Positions 54,060 to 62,549 of a DNA stretch of 64,000 nucleotides are shown piece by piece; within the stretch, counting starts at the first letter, position 1, and each line of letters begins with the position of its first letter. Position numbers and translations under genes: made by a program. Source of the stretch: Micromonospora sp. CB01531. GTDB lineage: Bacteria > Actinomycetota > Actinomycetes > Mycobacteriales > Micromonosporaceae. The DNA is taken from positions 1 through 64,000 of the forward strand of contig NZ_LWLS01000084.1 of NCBI RefSeq assembly GCF_001905095.1. The letters are read 5' to 3'. The notes under the pieces were generated by a model. That model was not told where the DNA came from, did not search any database, and saw only the letters and a list, made by a program, of their open reading frames with translations.

Positions 54060-54920
54060 GTGCAGACGGTGGCGCGCAGTTACCTGTACGTGCCGGGCGA
54101 CCGGGCGGACCTGCTGGACAAGGCTCCCGGGCGGGGCGCCGACGCGCTCGTACTCGACCTCGAGGACGCGGTGATCGCGGCCCGCAAGGAGCAGGCCCGT
54201 GAGACGGTCGGCGCGTTCCTCGCCGCCGCCCCGCAGACCGGGCCTGGCCTGTGGGTCAGGATCAACAGTGACCAGATCGAGGCGGACATCGCCGTCCTCT
54301 CCGCGGCGGCGGTGGGTATCTGGGTGCCCAAGGCCGAGCCGAACCTGCTCCATGAGGTCGACGCGGCGCTCACCCGGGCCGAGCGGCGGCTCGGCCCGGG
54401 TGCGCCGACCTTCCAGGTGGTGGCGCTGATCGAGACCGCCCGAGGGGTGCTTACCGCGGCGCAGGTGGCCGCCGCGCCACGCGTGCTCCGACTCGGCATC
54501 GGTGAGGCGGATCTGGCCGGTGAGCTCGGGTTGCAGCCGGGGGCGGACCGGGCGGAGTTCGGCCCAATCCGCTCGCAGGTCGTCGTCGCCTCGGCCGCAG
54601 CCGGGATCACCCCTCCCGTGGGGCCCGTCGAGACAACGCTGCGCGATGCGGCCCGGCTGGAGCAGACGACCCGGGCCCTGCTCCGGCAGGGCTTCCGGGC
54701 CCGCACCGCCATCCACCCCGGACAACTCGCGGTCATCAACGACGTGTTCACCCCCACCGCCGCCGAGTTGGCGTCCGCCCGGGCGGTCCTGGAGGCGATG
54801 GAGCGGGCAGAACGTCGTGGCTCCGGTGTGGCGACCGACGCCGACGGCCGACTGCTGGACCGGGCCGTGGTCCGCACCGCTGCCGAAGTGGTACGGCGGG
54901 CCGACGCGTCGGCCGGATAA
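54060..54920 (+). CDS. HpcH/HpaI/CitE-family lyase
   Basis: A 286-residue TIM-barrel lyase of the CitE/malyl-CoA-lyase type. SYLYVPGDRADLLDKA, VLDLEDAVIAARKEQAR, ALIETARGVLTA (Glu for Mg), and GEADLAGELG (Asp for Mg) are present. Relatives split citryl-, malyl- or citramalyl-CoA-type substrates into acyl-CoA and a keto acid. GTG 54060 follows GGAGG; GTG 54069 is possible. It is the last gene of the island, fitting a final carbon-carbon cleavage. Confidence 0.92.
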   Translation: MQTVARSYLYVPGDRADLLDKAPGRGADALVLDLEDAVIAARKEQARETVGAFLAAAPQTGPGLWVRINSDQIEADIAVLSAAAVGIWVPKAEPNLLHEVDAALTRAERRLGPGAPTFQVVALIETARGVLTAAQVAAAPRVLRLGIGEADLAGELGLQPGADRAEFGPIRSQVVVASAAAGITPPVGPVETTLRDAARLEQTTRALLRQGFRARTAIHPGQLAVINDVFTPTAAELASARAVLEAMERAERRGSGVATDADGRLLDRAVVRTAAEVVRRADASAG

Positions 54921-54983
54921 CTGGCGCGCGTCCCGCCCGGACCGGCACACGATCCGCTTGCTGCGTCATTTGGCCAGCCACCC

Positions 54984-55220
54984 ATGCCGGCGATGCCCAA
55001 TACCCTCGCACCGGTAGCGCCTGACCTCTTCGGTTGCGGTCTGGCCGTCGTGCCCCCGCTGGACGTGCCGGTCAAGCTGGTGACCAGTCTCGGCTTCGGC
55101 ATCGACGCCTACGACGGCGTCAACCACGTGCGGGTGCTGGACAACCTCGCCACACTCGGCCGCGACGGCGGCCTGGAGGAGAACCTCACCGGACACGCCC
55201 GCGTTGAAGCGCGCTGGGCC
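54984..55220 (+). pseudogene. gene fragment, possibly DUF1152-like
   Basis: A frame reads LFGCGLAVVPPLDVPVKLVTSLGFGIDAYDGVNHVRVLDNLATLGRDGGLEENL, which has the regular look of a conserved internal protein segment and recalls part of DUF1152 proteins. It lacks N- and C-terminal parts and degrades into sequence antisense to the next gene. I take it as a relic left at the edge of the island. The family assignment is weak. Confidence 0.4.
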
Positions 55221-55227
55221 AAGAAGG

Positions 55228-55533
55228 TCAGCCGTGTTCGCGGCCTGGTAGCGGATCACCACGAAGGAATGCCTCGTACGCCTGGCGGACGTCGTCATCG
55301 ATCTCGGGCCGCATGCCGCTGTAGCGCGTGTCCGCGCGGTCGCGGTGTGGTCCGGAGATCCAATACTCCTCGTCGGTATCGACGTCGTAGAAGTTGGCGT
55401 CAGACATGCCGCGCCCGCGCCGGAGCGTCTTGCCATGCCAGTAAGCCGTCTGCCAGCTCTTGCTGAACCGCACGTGGCTGATCCACGCCGGCCCTTTGTC
55501 GGTGTCGTGGCCCGTCTTCAACTGAACGAACAT
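55228..55533 (-). CDS. small conserved hypothetical protein
   Basis: About 101 residues, beginning MFVQLKTGHDTDKGPAWISHVRF and ending FLRGDPLPGREHG, with YWHGKTLRRGRGMSDANFYDVDTDEEYWISGPHRDR between. The pattern is like a widespread actinobacterial small protein, sometimes mislabelled in databases as a DXP-synthase. No domain or activity can be named. The start is uncertain: ATG 55533, GTG 55536 or TTG 55590, none with a strong ribosome site. Confidence 0.75.
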   Translation of the reverse strand: MFVQLKTGHDTDKGPAWISHVRFSKSWQTAYWHGKTLRRGRGMSDANFYDVDTDEEYWISGPHRDRADTRYSGMRPEIDDDVRQAYEAFLRGDPLPGREHG

Positions 55534-55596
55534 CACGCGGTCTGGCACGGCGGACAGGATGCCAGTAGAGGACTCGCGACACAGCTCCAAATGAGT

Positions 55597-56094
55597 TCAG
55601 CGAGCCTGGAGCAGGCCGCGTTTGGCCATATAGGCTCGCAACGTCTCGGCGTCCTCGGCGGACATCAAGCGGCGTGGGATCACGGTCGCCGGCATCCGGC
55701 CGACGTACACGATCCAGAACTCAGGGGTGTCCCTTACCTGGGCCACCCCGTCCCAGGCGATGCCGCCGGACTCCGAGCCGCTGCGCATCATGATGTTGTC
55801 GTCGGTGATGTCGTAGGCGCCCTCGACGGCGTAGCGACTGGATCGGCGTCGGGCGCGCAACCGCACCCACGGCGAGTACAGCATCGACAGCAGGCCACCC
55901 ACCACCATCGCCAAGCACAGCGGCGAGATCCGGTCGCCCCACGCGAACCCCCACGAGACGGCGAAACCGATCGCCCCGACCGCCGCCAGCACCGCGCCGA
56001 TATAGCCGTACTTGCGCAGCCGAACACTGCTGAGCGCGGCGGCCACGCGGCCTGGGTAGTCGGGATCGGCTGGGACGTCAAAACGGATGTGCAC
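55597..56094 (-). CDS. YcxB-like membrane protein
   Basis: A 165-residue protein with two transmembrane segments (about 31-50 and 57-75) followed by a YcxB-like C-terminal domain (YDITDDNIMMRSGSESGGIAWDGVAQV; VIPRRLMSAEDAETLRAYM). The function is unknown. The GTG at 56094 is preceded by TATCGT about seven bases upstream and by no ribosome site, so a leaderless transcript is possible. Confidence 0.8.
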   Translation of the reverse strand: MHIRFDVPADPDYPGRVAAALSSVRLRKYGYIGAVLAAVGAIGFAVSWGFAWGDRISPLCLAMVVGGLLSMLYSPWVRLRARRRSSRYAVEGAYDITDDNIMMRSGSESGGIAWDGVAQVRDTPEFWIVYVGRMPATVIPRRLMSAEDAETLRAYMAKRGLLQAR

Positions 56095-56305
56095 GCCAGA
56101 ACGATAGTGCCCCACCTGCGCCGGCAGTGCCTGACTCGCGCCCCGCTGGCCGGTGAGTAGGTCACCCCGGTCCGGTCTCCGGGCGGCGCCTGTGGACGCC
56201 GCTGCTGGCGTGGCGGTGCGGCCCGGGGCCCACGGGTTCTCCTTCGAGGGTGTCGCCGGCAGCCGCGGCGCGGCGGTGCGGCCGCGGCTGCCGGGGAGAG
56301 TGCGA

Positions 56306-57019
56306 TCAGTTCCCGGTGGGGACGCCGAGCTTCTTGAGGACCCGCTGGGCGGTAGCGACGCTGGACTGTGGGTTCTGGCCGGTGACGAGGTTGTCGTCGA
56401 CCACGACGGTGTTCGACCACGGCATACCCGTCTCGACCGTCGCCCCACGCTCGCGCAGCGTTGTCTCGACCCACCACGGGGTGGTGTCGCCGAGGCCGCC
56501 CTGGCGTTCCTCCTCGTCGGTGAACACGACCAGGCGGCGGCCGGCGAAGGTGAACGTGCCGTCCGGGCGGCGGGCGGCGAGCAGCGCCGCCGGCCCGTGG
56601 CAGAGGGCGGCGATGACCTGGCCGCGACCGTCGGCGTCGGTGAGCAGCCGCCCGAGATCGCTGTCGGTGGCGAGGTCGGCCATCGGGCCGTGCCCGCCCG
56701 GGATGTAGATGGCGTCGTAGGCGGAGGCGTCCACGTCGGCGATGGCGCGGGGGTTGGTCAGGTCGTAGGAGATGCTGGCGAGGTAGTCGCGGAAGGTGGC
56801 GGCGTCGGCGTCGCTGACTCCGCCGCGGGAGTCGAGGCTGATCGCGTCGACGGTTGGTGCGATGCCGCCGGGCGTGGCGATGTCGACCTCGGCACCGGCG
56901 TCGCGGAAGACCTTGTGCGAGGCGGCGAGTTCCTCGGCCCAGTACCCGGTCGGGTGGCTGGCGCCGTCGGCGAGGGTCAGGCGGTCGGCGCCGGTGACGA
57001 TCATCAGGATCTTGGTCAT
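56306..57019 (-). CDS. type 1 glutamine amidotransferase / DJ-1 (Hsp31-like) protein
   Basis: A 237-residue DJ-1/PfpI protein of the Hsp31/YhbO-like group. Glu in YWAEELAASHKVF, IPGGHGPMADL, and the elbow Cys in IAALCHGPAALLAARR indicate an intact active site, consistent with glyoxalase III or protein-deglycase activity in relatives. The ATG follows AAGGAG. It lies downstream of the MFS transporter on the same strand, 107 bases away, and may share its transcript. Confidence 0.93.
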   Translation of the reverse strand: MTKILMIVTGADRLTLADGASHPTGYWAEELAASHKVFRDAGAEVDIATPGGIAPTVDAISLDSRGGVSDADAATFRDYLASISYDLTNPRAIADVDASAYDAIYIPGGHGPMADLATDSDLGRLLTDADGRGQVIAALCHGPAALLAARRPDGTFTFAGRRLVVFTDEEERQGGLGDTTPWWVETTLRERGATVETGMPWSNTVVVDDNLVTGQNPQSSVATAQRVLKKLGVPTGN

Positions 57020-57126
57020 GGCAGGCTCCTTGTCTGGGTGTGCGGGATCAGGTCGTGGTTCGTCGGGCGGAATGGGGTCTCGTGGCCATGCAGCTGGACG
57101 CCGGTGTCCAGGTGCATGGCTCGGTA

Positions 57127-58338
57127 TCAGGCCCAGGTGCCGGCGGTGTTGACCGCGGCGGGCGTTGCCTCGCGGCGCACGGCGTGCCGAGTGGCGATCA
57201 GCAGGACCAGGAGGCCGGCGAAGCTGAGCGCGGCGCCGTCCCACAGCGTGGAGGTGTAGCCGAGTCCGGCGGTGATGGTCACGCCGCCGATCCAGGCGCC
57301 GAGGGCGTTACCGATGTTGAAGGCGGCGATGTTCGCGCCGGAGGCCAGCGTGGGCGCCTGCCCGGCGTACTGCATGATCCGCATCTGCAGGCCGGGCACG
57401 GTGGCGAAGCCGAACGCGCCCATGAGCGCCAGCGAGACGACGGTCATGATCTGGCTCGGCGCGGTGACGGCGAAGATGACCAGGACCGCGGTCAGTGCGG
57501 CGAGGACGGCGGTGAGCGTCGCGGGCACCGACCGGTCGGCGGCCTTGCCGCCGAGGGTGTTGCCGGCGAACAGGCCCACGCCGAACAGGACCAGCAGCCA
57601 CGGGACGGTGGCGGCGGCGAAGCCGCTGACCTCGGTCAGGGTGTATGCGATGTAGGTGAACGCGCCGAACATGCCCCCGAAGCCGAGGACCGTGATCAGG
57701 AGCGAGAACCACACCTGCGGGTGGGCGAAGGCCTTGACTTCGTGGCGCAGCCCGCCGGTGCTGGCGGTGGCGGTCCGTGACGGGACCAGGGCGGCCATGC
57801 CGACCAGGGCGACGACGCCGATGGCGGCGATCGCCCAGAACGTGGATCGCCAGCCCAGTTGCTGGCCGAGGAACGTGCCGAACGGGACGCCGAGCACGTT
57901 GGCGGCGGTGAGCCCGGTGAACATCATGGCGATGGCGGCTGCCTGACGGGACGGTGCGACGAGGTTCGCCGCGACGACCGAGCCGATGCCGAAGAAGGCG
58001 CCGTGGCTCAGGGCTGCGAGGATGCGGCCGACCATCATCAGTTCGTACGTCCCGGCCAGCGCCGAGGCCAGGTTTCCGGCGACGAACAGGAGCATCAGCC
58101 CCGTCAGGACGTGCTTGCGGTTGAACCGGGTGACGGCGGCGGTGAGGCCGATCGCACCGACGGCGACGGACAGCGCGTAGCCGGAGATCAGCCACCCGGC
58201 GGCGGATTCGGTGACGGCGAAGTCGGTGGCGACCTCGGGCAGCAGGCCCATGATCACGAATTCGGTGAGGCCGATACCGAACCCACCGATCGCAAGAGCG
58301 AGCAGGCCCAGTGGCATCTTCTTCGGTTCAGCAGACAT
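57127..58338 (-). CDS. MFS transporter (AraJ/DHA1-like)
   Basis: A 403-residue major-facilitator exporter with twelve transmembrane helices. Typical are GLTEFVIMGLLPEVATDFAVTESAAGWLISGYALSVAVGA and RILAALSHGAFFGIGSVVAANLVAP. This subgroup exports drugs, arabinose-like sugars or purine ribosides. ATG 58338 follows GGGAGA; two earlier ATGs lack ribosome sites. It is divergent from a MarR regulator with a palindrome between them, the usual arrangement for a compound-induced exporter. Confidence 0.93.
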   Translation of the reverse strand: MSAEPKKMPLGLLALAIGGFGIGLTEFVIMGLLPEVATDFAVTESAAGWLISGYALSVAVGAIGLTAAVTRFNRKHVLTGLMLLFVAGNLASALAGTYELMMVGRILAALSHGAFFGIGSVVAANLVAPSRQAAAIAMMFTGLTAANVLGVPFGTFLGQQLGWRSTFWAIAAIGVVALVGMAALVPSRTATASTGGLRHEVKAFAHPQVWFSLLITVLGFGGMFGAFTYIAYTLTEVSGFAAATVPWLLVLFGVGLFAGNTLGGKAADRSVPATLTAVLAALTAVLVIFAVTAPSQIMTVVSLALMGAFGFATVPGLQMRIMQYAGQAPTLASGANIAAFNIGNALGAWIGGVTITAGLGYTSTLWDGAALSFAGLLVLLIATRHAVRREATPAAVNTAGTWA

Positions 58339-58398
58339 CAGTTCTCCCGTTGCGGACATGTAGCGCGCCTGCAACTACCGGCGTACGCAACTCAGATA

Positions 58399-58425
58399 CT
58401 TGCGCACGCCTCATATCGGCGCAAG
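58399..58425. promoter_or_regulatory. inverted repeat, candidate MarR operator
   Basis: CTTGCGC (58399-58405) and GCGCAAG (58419-58425), exact reverse complements with 13 bases between, lie in the shared region of the divergent MFS and MarR genes. Confidence 0.55.
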
Positions 58426-58547
58426 CGTGCCACTGGTCACATAGCTGGCGTCTGCAACAATCCGCGTACGCGGCTAGAATTGCTGCGACAGGGCTGGACC
58501 CGATCCGGACGGCCGGCGACAAACGGTGACAGCAAGGAGTGCAGGAC

Positions 58548-59012
58548 GTGGGCATCCGCGACGACGCGGTCGAGATCCGCGCCCAGGGCTGGCGGACTCT
58601 CGCGGCCCTGCACGGCCTCATCGACACCGCCCTGGAGAAGGCTCTGCAGGCCGAGCACCACCTCTCGGTCGTCGAATACACCGTGCTCGACGCCTTGTCC
58701 CGCCAGGACGGCTGGCACATGCGCATGCAGCAACTCGCCCGCGCCGCCGCCCTCTCCGGCAGCGCCACCACCCGGCTGGTCAACCGGCTGGAGGACCGTG
58801 GCCTGCTCACCCGCATCCTGTGCCAGGACGACCGCCGCGGTATCTACACCGAACTCACCGAGCAGGGCTGGGCTCTGCTCAACCAGGCGCGCCCGACGCA
58901 CGACGAGGTTCTCGCCACCGCGCTGGCGCAGGCCGAGAACCTTCCGGAGCTCGCACCGCTGGTGGACGCGCTGCACCAGCTACCGGCACAGGCGTCGCAA
59001 GCCCCCGCCTGA
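58548..59012 (+). CDS. MarR-family regulator
   Basis: A 154-residue winged-helix regulator: helices AALHGLIDTALEKALQAEHHLSVVEYTVLDAL, recognition helix region MQQLARAAALSGSATTRLVNRLEDRGLLTR, wing DDRRGIYTELTEQG. GTG 58548 follows AAGGAG at eight bases; GTG 58539 is less good. It is divergent from the MFS exporter, which it probably represses. Its stop is only 13 bases from the convergent flavin oxidase stop. Confidence 0.93.
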   Translation: MGIRDDAVEIRAQGWRTLAALHGLIDTALEKALQAEHHLSVVEYTVLDALSRQDGWHMRMQQLARAAALSGSATTRLVNRLEDRGLLTRILCQDDRRGIYTELTEQGWALLNQARPTHDEVLATALAQAENLPELAPLVDALHQLPAQASQAPA

Positions 59013-59025
59013 TCGGGCGGATCGG

Positions 59026-59985
59026 TCAGCCGTCCAGGGCAAGGTCTGCCACCTCGGCGGCGGATCCCCAGGACAGGGTGACCCCCGCCCCGCCGTGGCC
59101 GTACGCGTGCACCAGCCGGCTGCCGGGTGGACCCGCCGGGTCCGGGTCCACCTCGACCCGGGGACCGCCGTGCCGGGCCGGCCGCAGCCCGATCCGCTCG
59201 CCGAGCACCGGCGCGTCGGCCAGCGCCGGCACCAGCGCGACACAGCGGCGCCGGATGGCCGCCGCCGTATCCGGATCGGGCGCGGTGTGCCCCACCCCCG
59301 GCTGGTATGTGCCGCCGAGCACCACGTCGTGCCGGCGCGGGTGCACGTACGTGATCCCGGCCGGGTCGTCCTCGTCTCGCACCGACACGGTCAGGCCCGG
59401 GTTCGCCACCAGCACCAGATGCCCGCGCACCGGGTGCACGGCCGGGTCGGCGGCGAGCTGGCCGGCGGCCAGCCCCGTCGCGTTGACCACCGTCGGCGCG
59501 ATCTCGAACGCGTCGGCGAGCCGTCGCACCCGGCGGCGCAGCACCCGCCCGCCGCCGGCTTCCAGCCGCTGCCGTAGCCAGGCCAGGTACAGACTCATCT
59601 CGACCGCCGGCGCCGTGAACCGCAGCAGCGCCGTGTACGGCGGCCGCGCCGCCTCGGCCACCAGATCCCCGCACGCCTCCGCCCACCACGGCGGGCTGGC
59701 GTACGGATGGCGCAGCAGCATCCGGGTCGGCCGGTCGACCACCCCCGGCACGCCGTCCGCCGCCTGGCGGCCCAGTTCCGCATGCGTCTCCCGCGCCCAG
59801 CGCAGCACCCGCGGGTCCTGGTCGGTGTGGCTCGGGTACCAGACCGCGGCGGCCACCGTGGACACCGTGTCCGCCGGGTCGTCGGCGGCCAGCACGGTCA
59901 CCCGCGCCCCTCGCTGTTGGAGGGCGACCGCCGCCGTCATCCCGATGACCCCGCCCCCGACCACCACCACGTCCGTCGCCGCCAT
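59026..59985 (-). CDS. D-amino-acid oxidase-like FAD enzyme
   Basis: A 319-residue flavoenzyme of the DAO family. N-terminal VVVGGGVIGMTAAVALQQRGARVTVL binds FAD, and VVNATGLAAGQLAAD and the C-terminal signature YGHGGAGVTLSWGSA are typical of D-amino-acid and D-aspartate oxidases. It would make keto acid, ammonia and hydrogen peroxide. Three ATGs in a row (59991, 59988, 59985) follow GGGAG, so the exact start is open. It is divergent from a LysR-type gene, with a LysR-style box between. Confidence 0.9.
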   Translation of the reverse strand: MAATDVVVVGGGVIGMTAAVALQQRGARVTVLAADDPADTVSTVAAAVWYPSHTDQDPRVLRWARETHAELGRQAADGVPGVVDRPTRMLLRHPYASPPWWAEACGDLVAEAARPPYTALLRFTAPAVEMSLYLAWLRQRLEAGGGRVLRRRVRRLADAFEIAPTVVNATGLAAGQLAADPAVHPVRGHLVLVANPGLTVSVRDEDDPAGITYVHPRRHDVVLGGTYQPGVGHTAPDPDTAAAIRRRCVALVPALADAPVLGERIGLRPARHGGPRVEVDPDPAGPPGSRLVHAYGHGGAGVTLSWGSAAEVADLALDG

Positions 59986-60073
59986 CATCATCCGCTCCCG
60001 TCGCTCGTGCCGTTGGCCTCGGATCGTCACCGCCCCGACGTGCCGCCGTCCAAGACGGATCAGGTAGCCGGCG

Positions 60074-60088
60074 ATAAGCGCCGCTTAT
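60074..60088. promoter_or_regulatory. LysR-type T-N11-A palindrome
   Basis: ATAAGC-GCC-GCTTAT is a perfect 15-base palindrome with the T-N11-A core of LysR sites. It lies ten bases before the LysR start, in the divergent gap to the flavin oxidase. Confidence 0.7.
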
Positions 60089-60097
60089 GATCGGTCC

Positions 60098-61001
60098 ATG
60101 GTCGACTCCCCGACCCTGGACGTCTGGTCGGACCTGCGGCGGCTGCGCTACTTCGCGGTGCTCGCCGAGGAGCTGCATTTCACCCGGGCCGCCGCCCGGC
60201 TGCACGTCGCACAGGCCCGCGCTCAGCCAGCAGATCCGCACCCTGGAACGTCAACTCGGCGTGTCGCTGGTACACCGCACCAGCCGGGGCTGCACGCTAA
60301 CCGAGGTGGGGGCGCGGATCGCCGGCGAGGCCGCCCGACTGCTCGCCGAGGTGGATGCGGGCACCGCCCGCATCCGGGACCTGGTACGCGGGCGGGGCGG
60401 CCGGCTCCGGCTGGCGTACACCCGGTCGGCGCGTGGCGGCCGGGTCGACGCGCTGGTCGCTCGGTTCCGGGCCGCCCACCCGGACGTCGAGGTGATCCCG
60501 GAGACGGCCTGGACGGCGCCGAACGTGGCCGGCCTGCTCGCCGGCCGGCTCGACGCGGCGTTCGTCCGCCCGCCGGTCGACGAGCCCGCGCTGGTCTGCC
60601 GGACCGTCGACACCGAGGAACTGCTGCTTGCCGTGCCTGCGGGTCACGTCCTCGCCGCTGGTCGCCGTCGGATCAGCCGGGCCGAGGTGGTCGACCTGCC
60701 GGCCGTGATGTGGCCGCGCGAGAACGGCCCCGGCATGTTCGACCGCACGATCGCCCAGATCTGGCCGCACGGTGGCTTCAACCTTGTCCGACAGGAGCCG
60801 GACGACGAGCAACTGCTGCGGGCGGTGGCGCAGGGAGACGTGGTCGCGGCCGTCCCGGCCGGCCGCGCCCGCGCGCTGCGGCTGCGCGAGGTACGGCTGC
60901 GCCGGTTCACCGCCCCGGCACCCACTGTGGACGTGACCCAGTGCTGGCCCCGCGACAGCACGAACCCGGCCCTGCGCCGCTTCCTCGCACTGCTCGACTG
61001 A
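60098..61001 (+). pseudogene. LysR-family regulator, +1 frameshift in the HTH
   Basis: The ATG at 60098 starts a LysR N-terminus: LRRLRYFAVLAEELHFTRAAARLHVAQ. After CAG 60212-60214 the frame goes wrong, while the frame one base on continues as expected: PALSQQIRTLERQLGVSLVHRTSRG and the whole substrate-binding domain to 61001. One extra G at 60214/60215 explains this. Corrected, the protein would be about 300 residues, the normal family length. It is either a recent inactivation or a sequencing error. The intact operator and divergent flavin oxidase suggest it was functional until recently. Confidence 0.85.
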
Positions 61002-61091
61002 GGCCGGCGAGACGGCGGTAGCCGTCACGGTCGCTGGAGAAGCCGATTTCGGGTGCCGTGGCGCAGCAGCCGGCCGTTGACGCTTGGCCTG

Positions 61092-61137
61092 TTGAAAATT
61101 GCCAGGCGTTGCGGTGGAATAGTCGAAATATTTCACC
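61092..61137 (+). promoter_or_regulatory. candidate promoter and pseudo-palindrome before the amidase gene
   Basis: TTGAAA (61092-61097), 17 bases, TGGAAT (61115-61120). An imperfect inverted repeat, GGTGGAAT / ATTTCACC (61113-61137, one mismatch), covers the -10 and start region in an unusually AT-rich patch. Confidence 0.45.
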
Positions 61138-61246
61138 ATCGGTCTTCGCGGATGAAGGTGGCACCAGGCCGGCCCACCCACCGTTCGGCGAGGTGACCTC
61201 CTACAACAGTTGTCGTTGTTGTTCCACACCCTCACGGAGGCAGCGC

Positions 61247-62377
61247 ATGTCAACTCATCGGCACGAGGTCGACCGTCGCACCCTGCTCAAGGCAGGTTTG
61301 GGTACTGGGATCGCGGCGATCGTCGGCACTGACCTGTTCGTGGCGGCGCCGGCGGGCGCCGCGCCCAGCGCCATGTTCCCCTGGATCATTGACTGCGACA
61401 CATGGGGTGCGCGTCCGCCAAGGGGTACGATTCAGATTACCGGCAACACCACCAACAAGATCATCCTGCATCACATGGCATTCCCGAACGTCACGGACTA
61501 CTCGCGCGACCACGCGATGCAACTGGCGCGGGACTGCCAGGACCTGCACATGGACGGCAACGGCTGGGTGGACACCGGACAGCACTTCACGGTCAGCCGT
61601 GGCGGCTACGTGCTGGAGGGCCGCCGCCGCAGCCTGGAGACGCTCGACGCGGGCGCACACCAGGTCAGCGCCGCACACTGCCCGGGCGAGAACGGGAACG
61701 CGATCGGGATCGAGAACGAGGGCACCTACATCACCGAGACGCCGCCGGACGCACTGCTCGACGCGCTGGTGAGGTTGTGCACCGCCGTGTGCCAGCAGTT
61801 CCGGCTGCAGCCATGGGACATCTTCGGCCACTGGGACTTCTACCCCACCCAGTGCCCGGGCATCGCCTTCTACCGGTTGTTCCCGATGGTGCGCTCGCGT
61901 GTCGCGGCAGCACTCGGTACACCACAGTCGGACATCCCCGCGCGCCGGTGGCCCGACATCTGGCGTTTCGTCGACGGCCCGGTGGTGCAGGTCGCGCAGT
62001 ACCTGCTCGCGGATCTCGGGTACCCGCTGACTCCGAACGGCAACTTCGGCTACGACATGAATCCCGTCGTGGCCGACTTCCAAGCCAGCCACGGAATTCC
62101 GGTTGACCCGGACGCGACCTTCGACGCGGCCACCTGGGAAGCGCTTGTGCCGACACTCGAGAAGGACGCCAGCGGTCTTCCCGTCAACGCGGTGCAGTTC
62201 CTGCTCGGCCGCAAGGGGTACGACGACGTCACGTTGACCGGCGACTTCGACCACAACACCATGAAGGCGGTCCAGGACATGCAGCGCCTGCACGGCCTGG
62301 TACCCAATGGGAAGGTCGACGTGGACACCTGGTGCGCGATTGTCGGCGGCACAGTTCGTTCGGCCTTCCAGCACTGA
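61247..62377 (+). CDS. Tat-exported N-acetylmuramoyl-L-alanine amidase with peptidoglycan-binding repeats
   Basis: A 376-residue enzyme. The twin-arginine signal DRRTLLKAGLGTGIAAI is followed by an amidase_2/PGRP domain (about 45-220). Zinc-ligand positions are His in IILHHMAFP, and His and Cys in GHWDFYPTQCPG. Two C-terminal peptidoglycan-binding-type repeats follow (VVQVAQYLLADLGYPLTPNG; VNAVQFLLGRKGYDDVTLTGDFD). It cleaves the MurNAc-L-Ala bond in wall peptides. The ATG follows GGAGG. Neighbouring GH3 and the distant GH84 fit wall or amino-sugar turnover. Confidence 0.93.
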   Translation: MSTHRHEVDRRTLLKAGLGTGIAAIVGTDLFVAAPAGAAPSAMFPWIIDCDTWGARPPRGTIQITGNTTNKIILHHMAFPNVTDYSRDHAMQLARDCQDLHMDGNGWVDTGQHFTVSRGGYVLEGRRRSLETLDAGAHQVSAAHCPGENGNAIGIENEGTYITETPPDALLDALVRLCTAVCQQFRLQPWDIFGHWDFYPTQCPGIAFYRLFPMVRSRVAAALGTPQSDIPARRWPDIWRFVDGPVVQVAQYLLADLGYPLTPNGNFGYDMNPVVADFQASHGIPVDPDATFDAATWEALVPTLEKDASGLPVNAVQFLLGRKGYDDVTLTGDFDHNTMKAVQDMQRLHGLVPNGKVDVDTWCAIVGGTVRSAFQH

Positions 62378-62493
62378 ACGCCGCCCGCTGACTGGTTGCA
62401 GGACGCTCCGGGCCCGATCGACGCAGGCGCTGGAGCGCTGACACGGGACCGGAGCTGACCGAACTCAACCAGCCGTCCCTGTAGCTAACCTTC

Positions 62494-62522
62494 TTGACGA
62501 TATATCGACATGTAGCTAAGTT
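62494..62522 (+). promoter_or_regulatory. promoter of the GH3 gene with repeated element
   Basis: TTGACG (62494-62499), 17 bases, TAAGTT (62517-62522). The palindrome CGATATATCG (62498-62507) overlaps the -35/spacer, and TGTAGCTAA occurs at 62480-62488 and again at 62511-62519, 31 bases apart. Confidence 0.6.
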
Positions 62523-62549
62523 TCAGTCATTCGGACTGAGAGGTCGTCC

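Noticed and set aside
49052..54920. Assignment of the CoA-transferase, PrpD and CitE genes to the itaconate degradation pathway
   Set aside because: No itaconyl-CoA hydratase is present, and the amidohydrolase, cyclase and upstream genes do not fit; only the general acid-CoA-lyase logic is kept.
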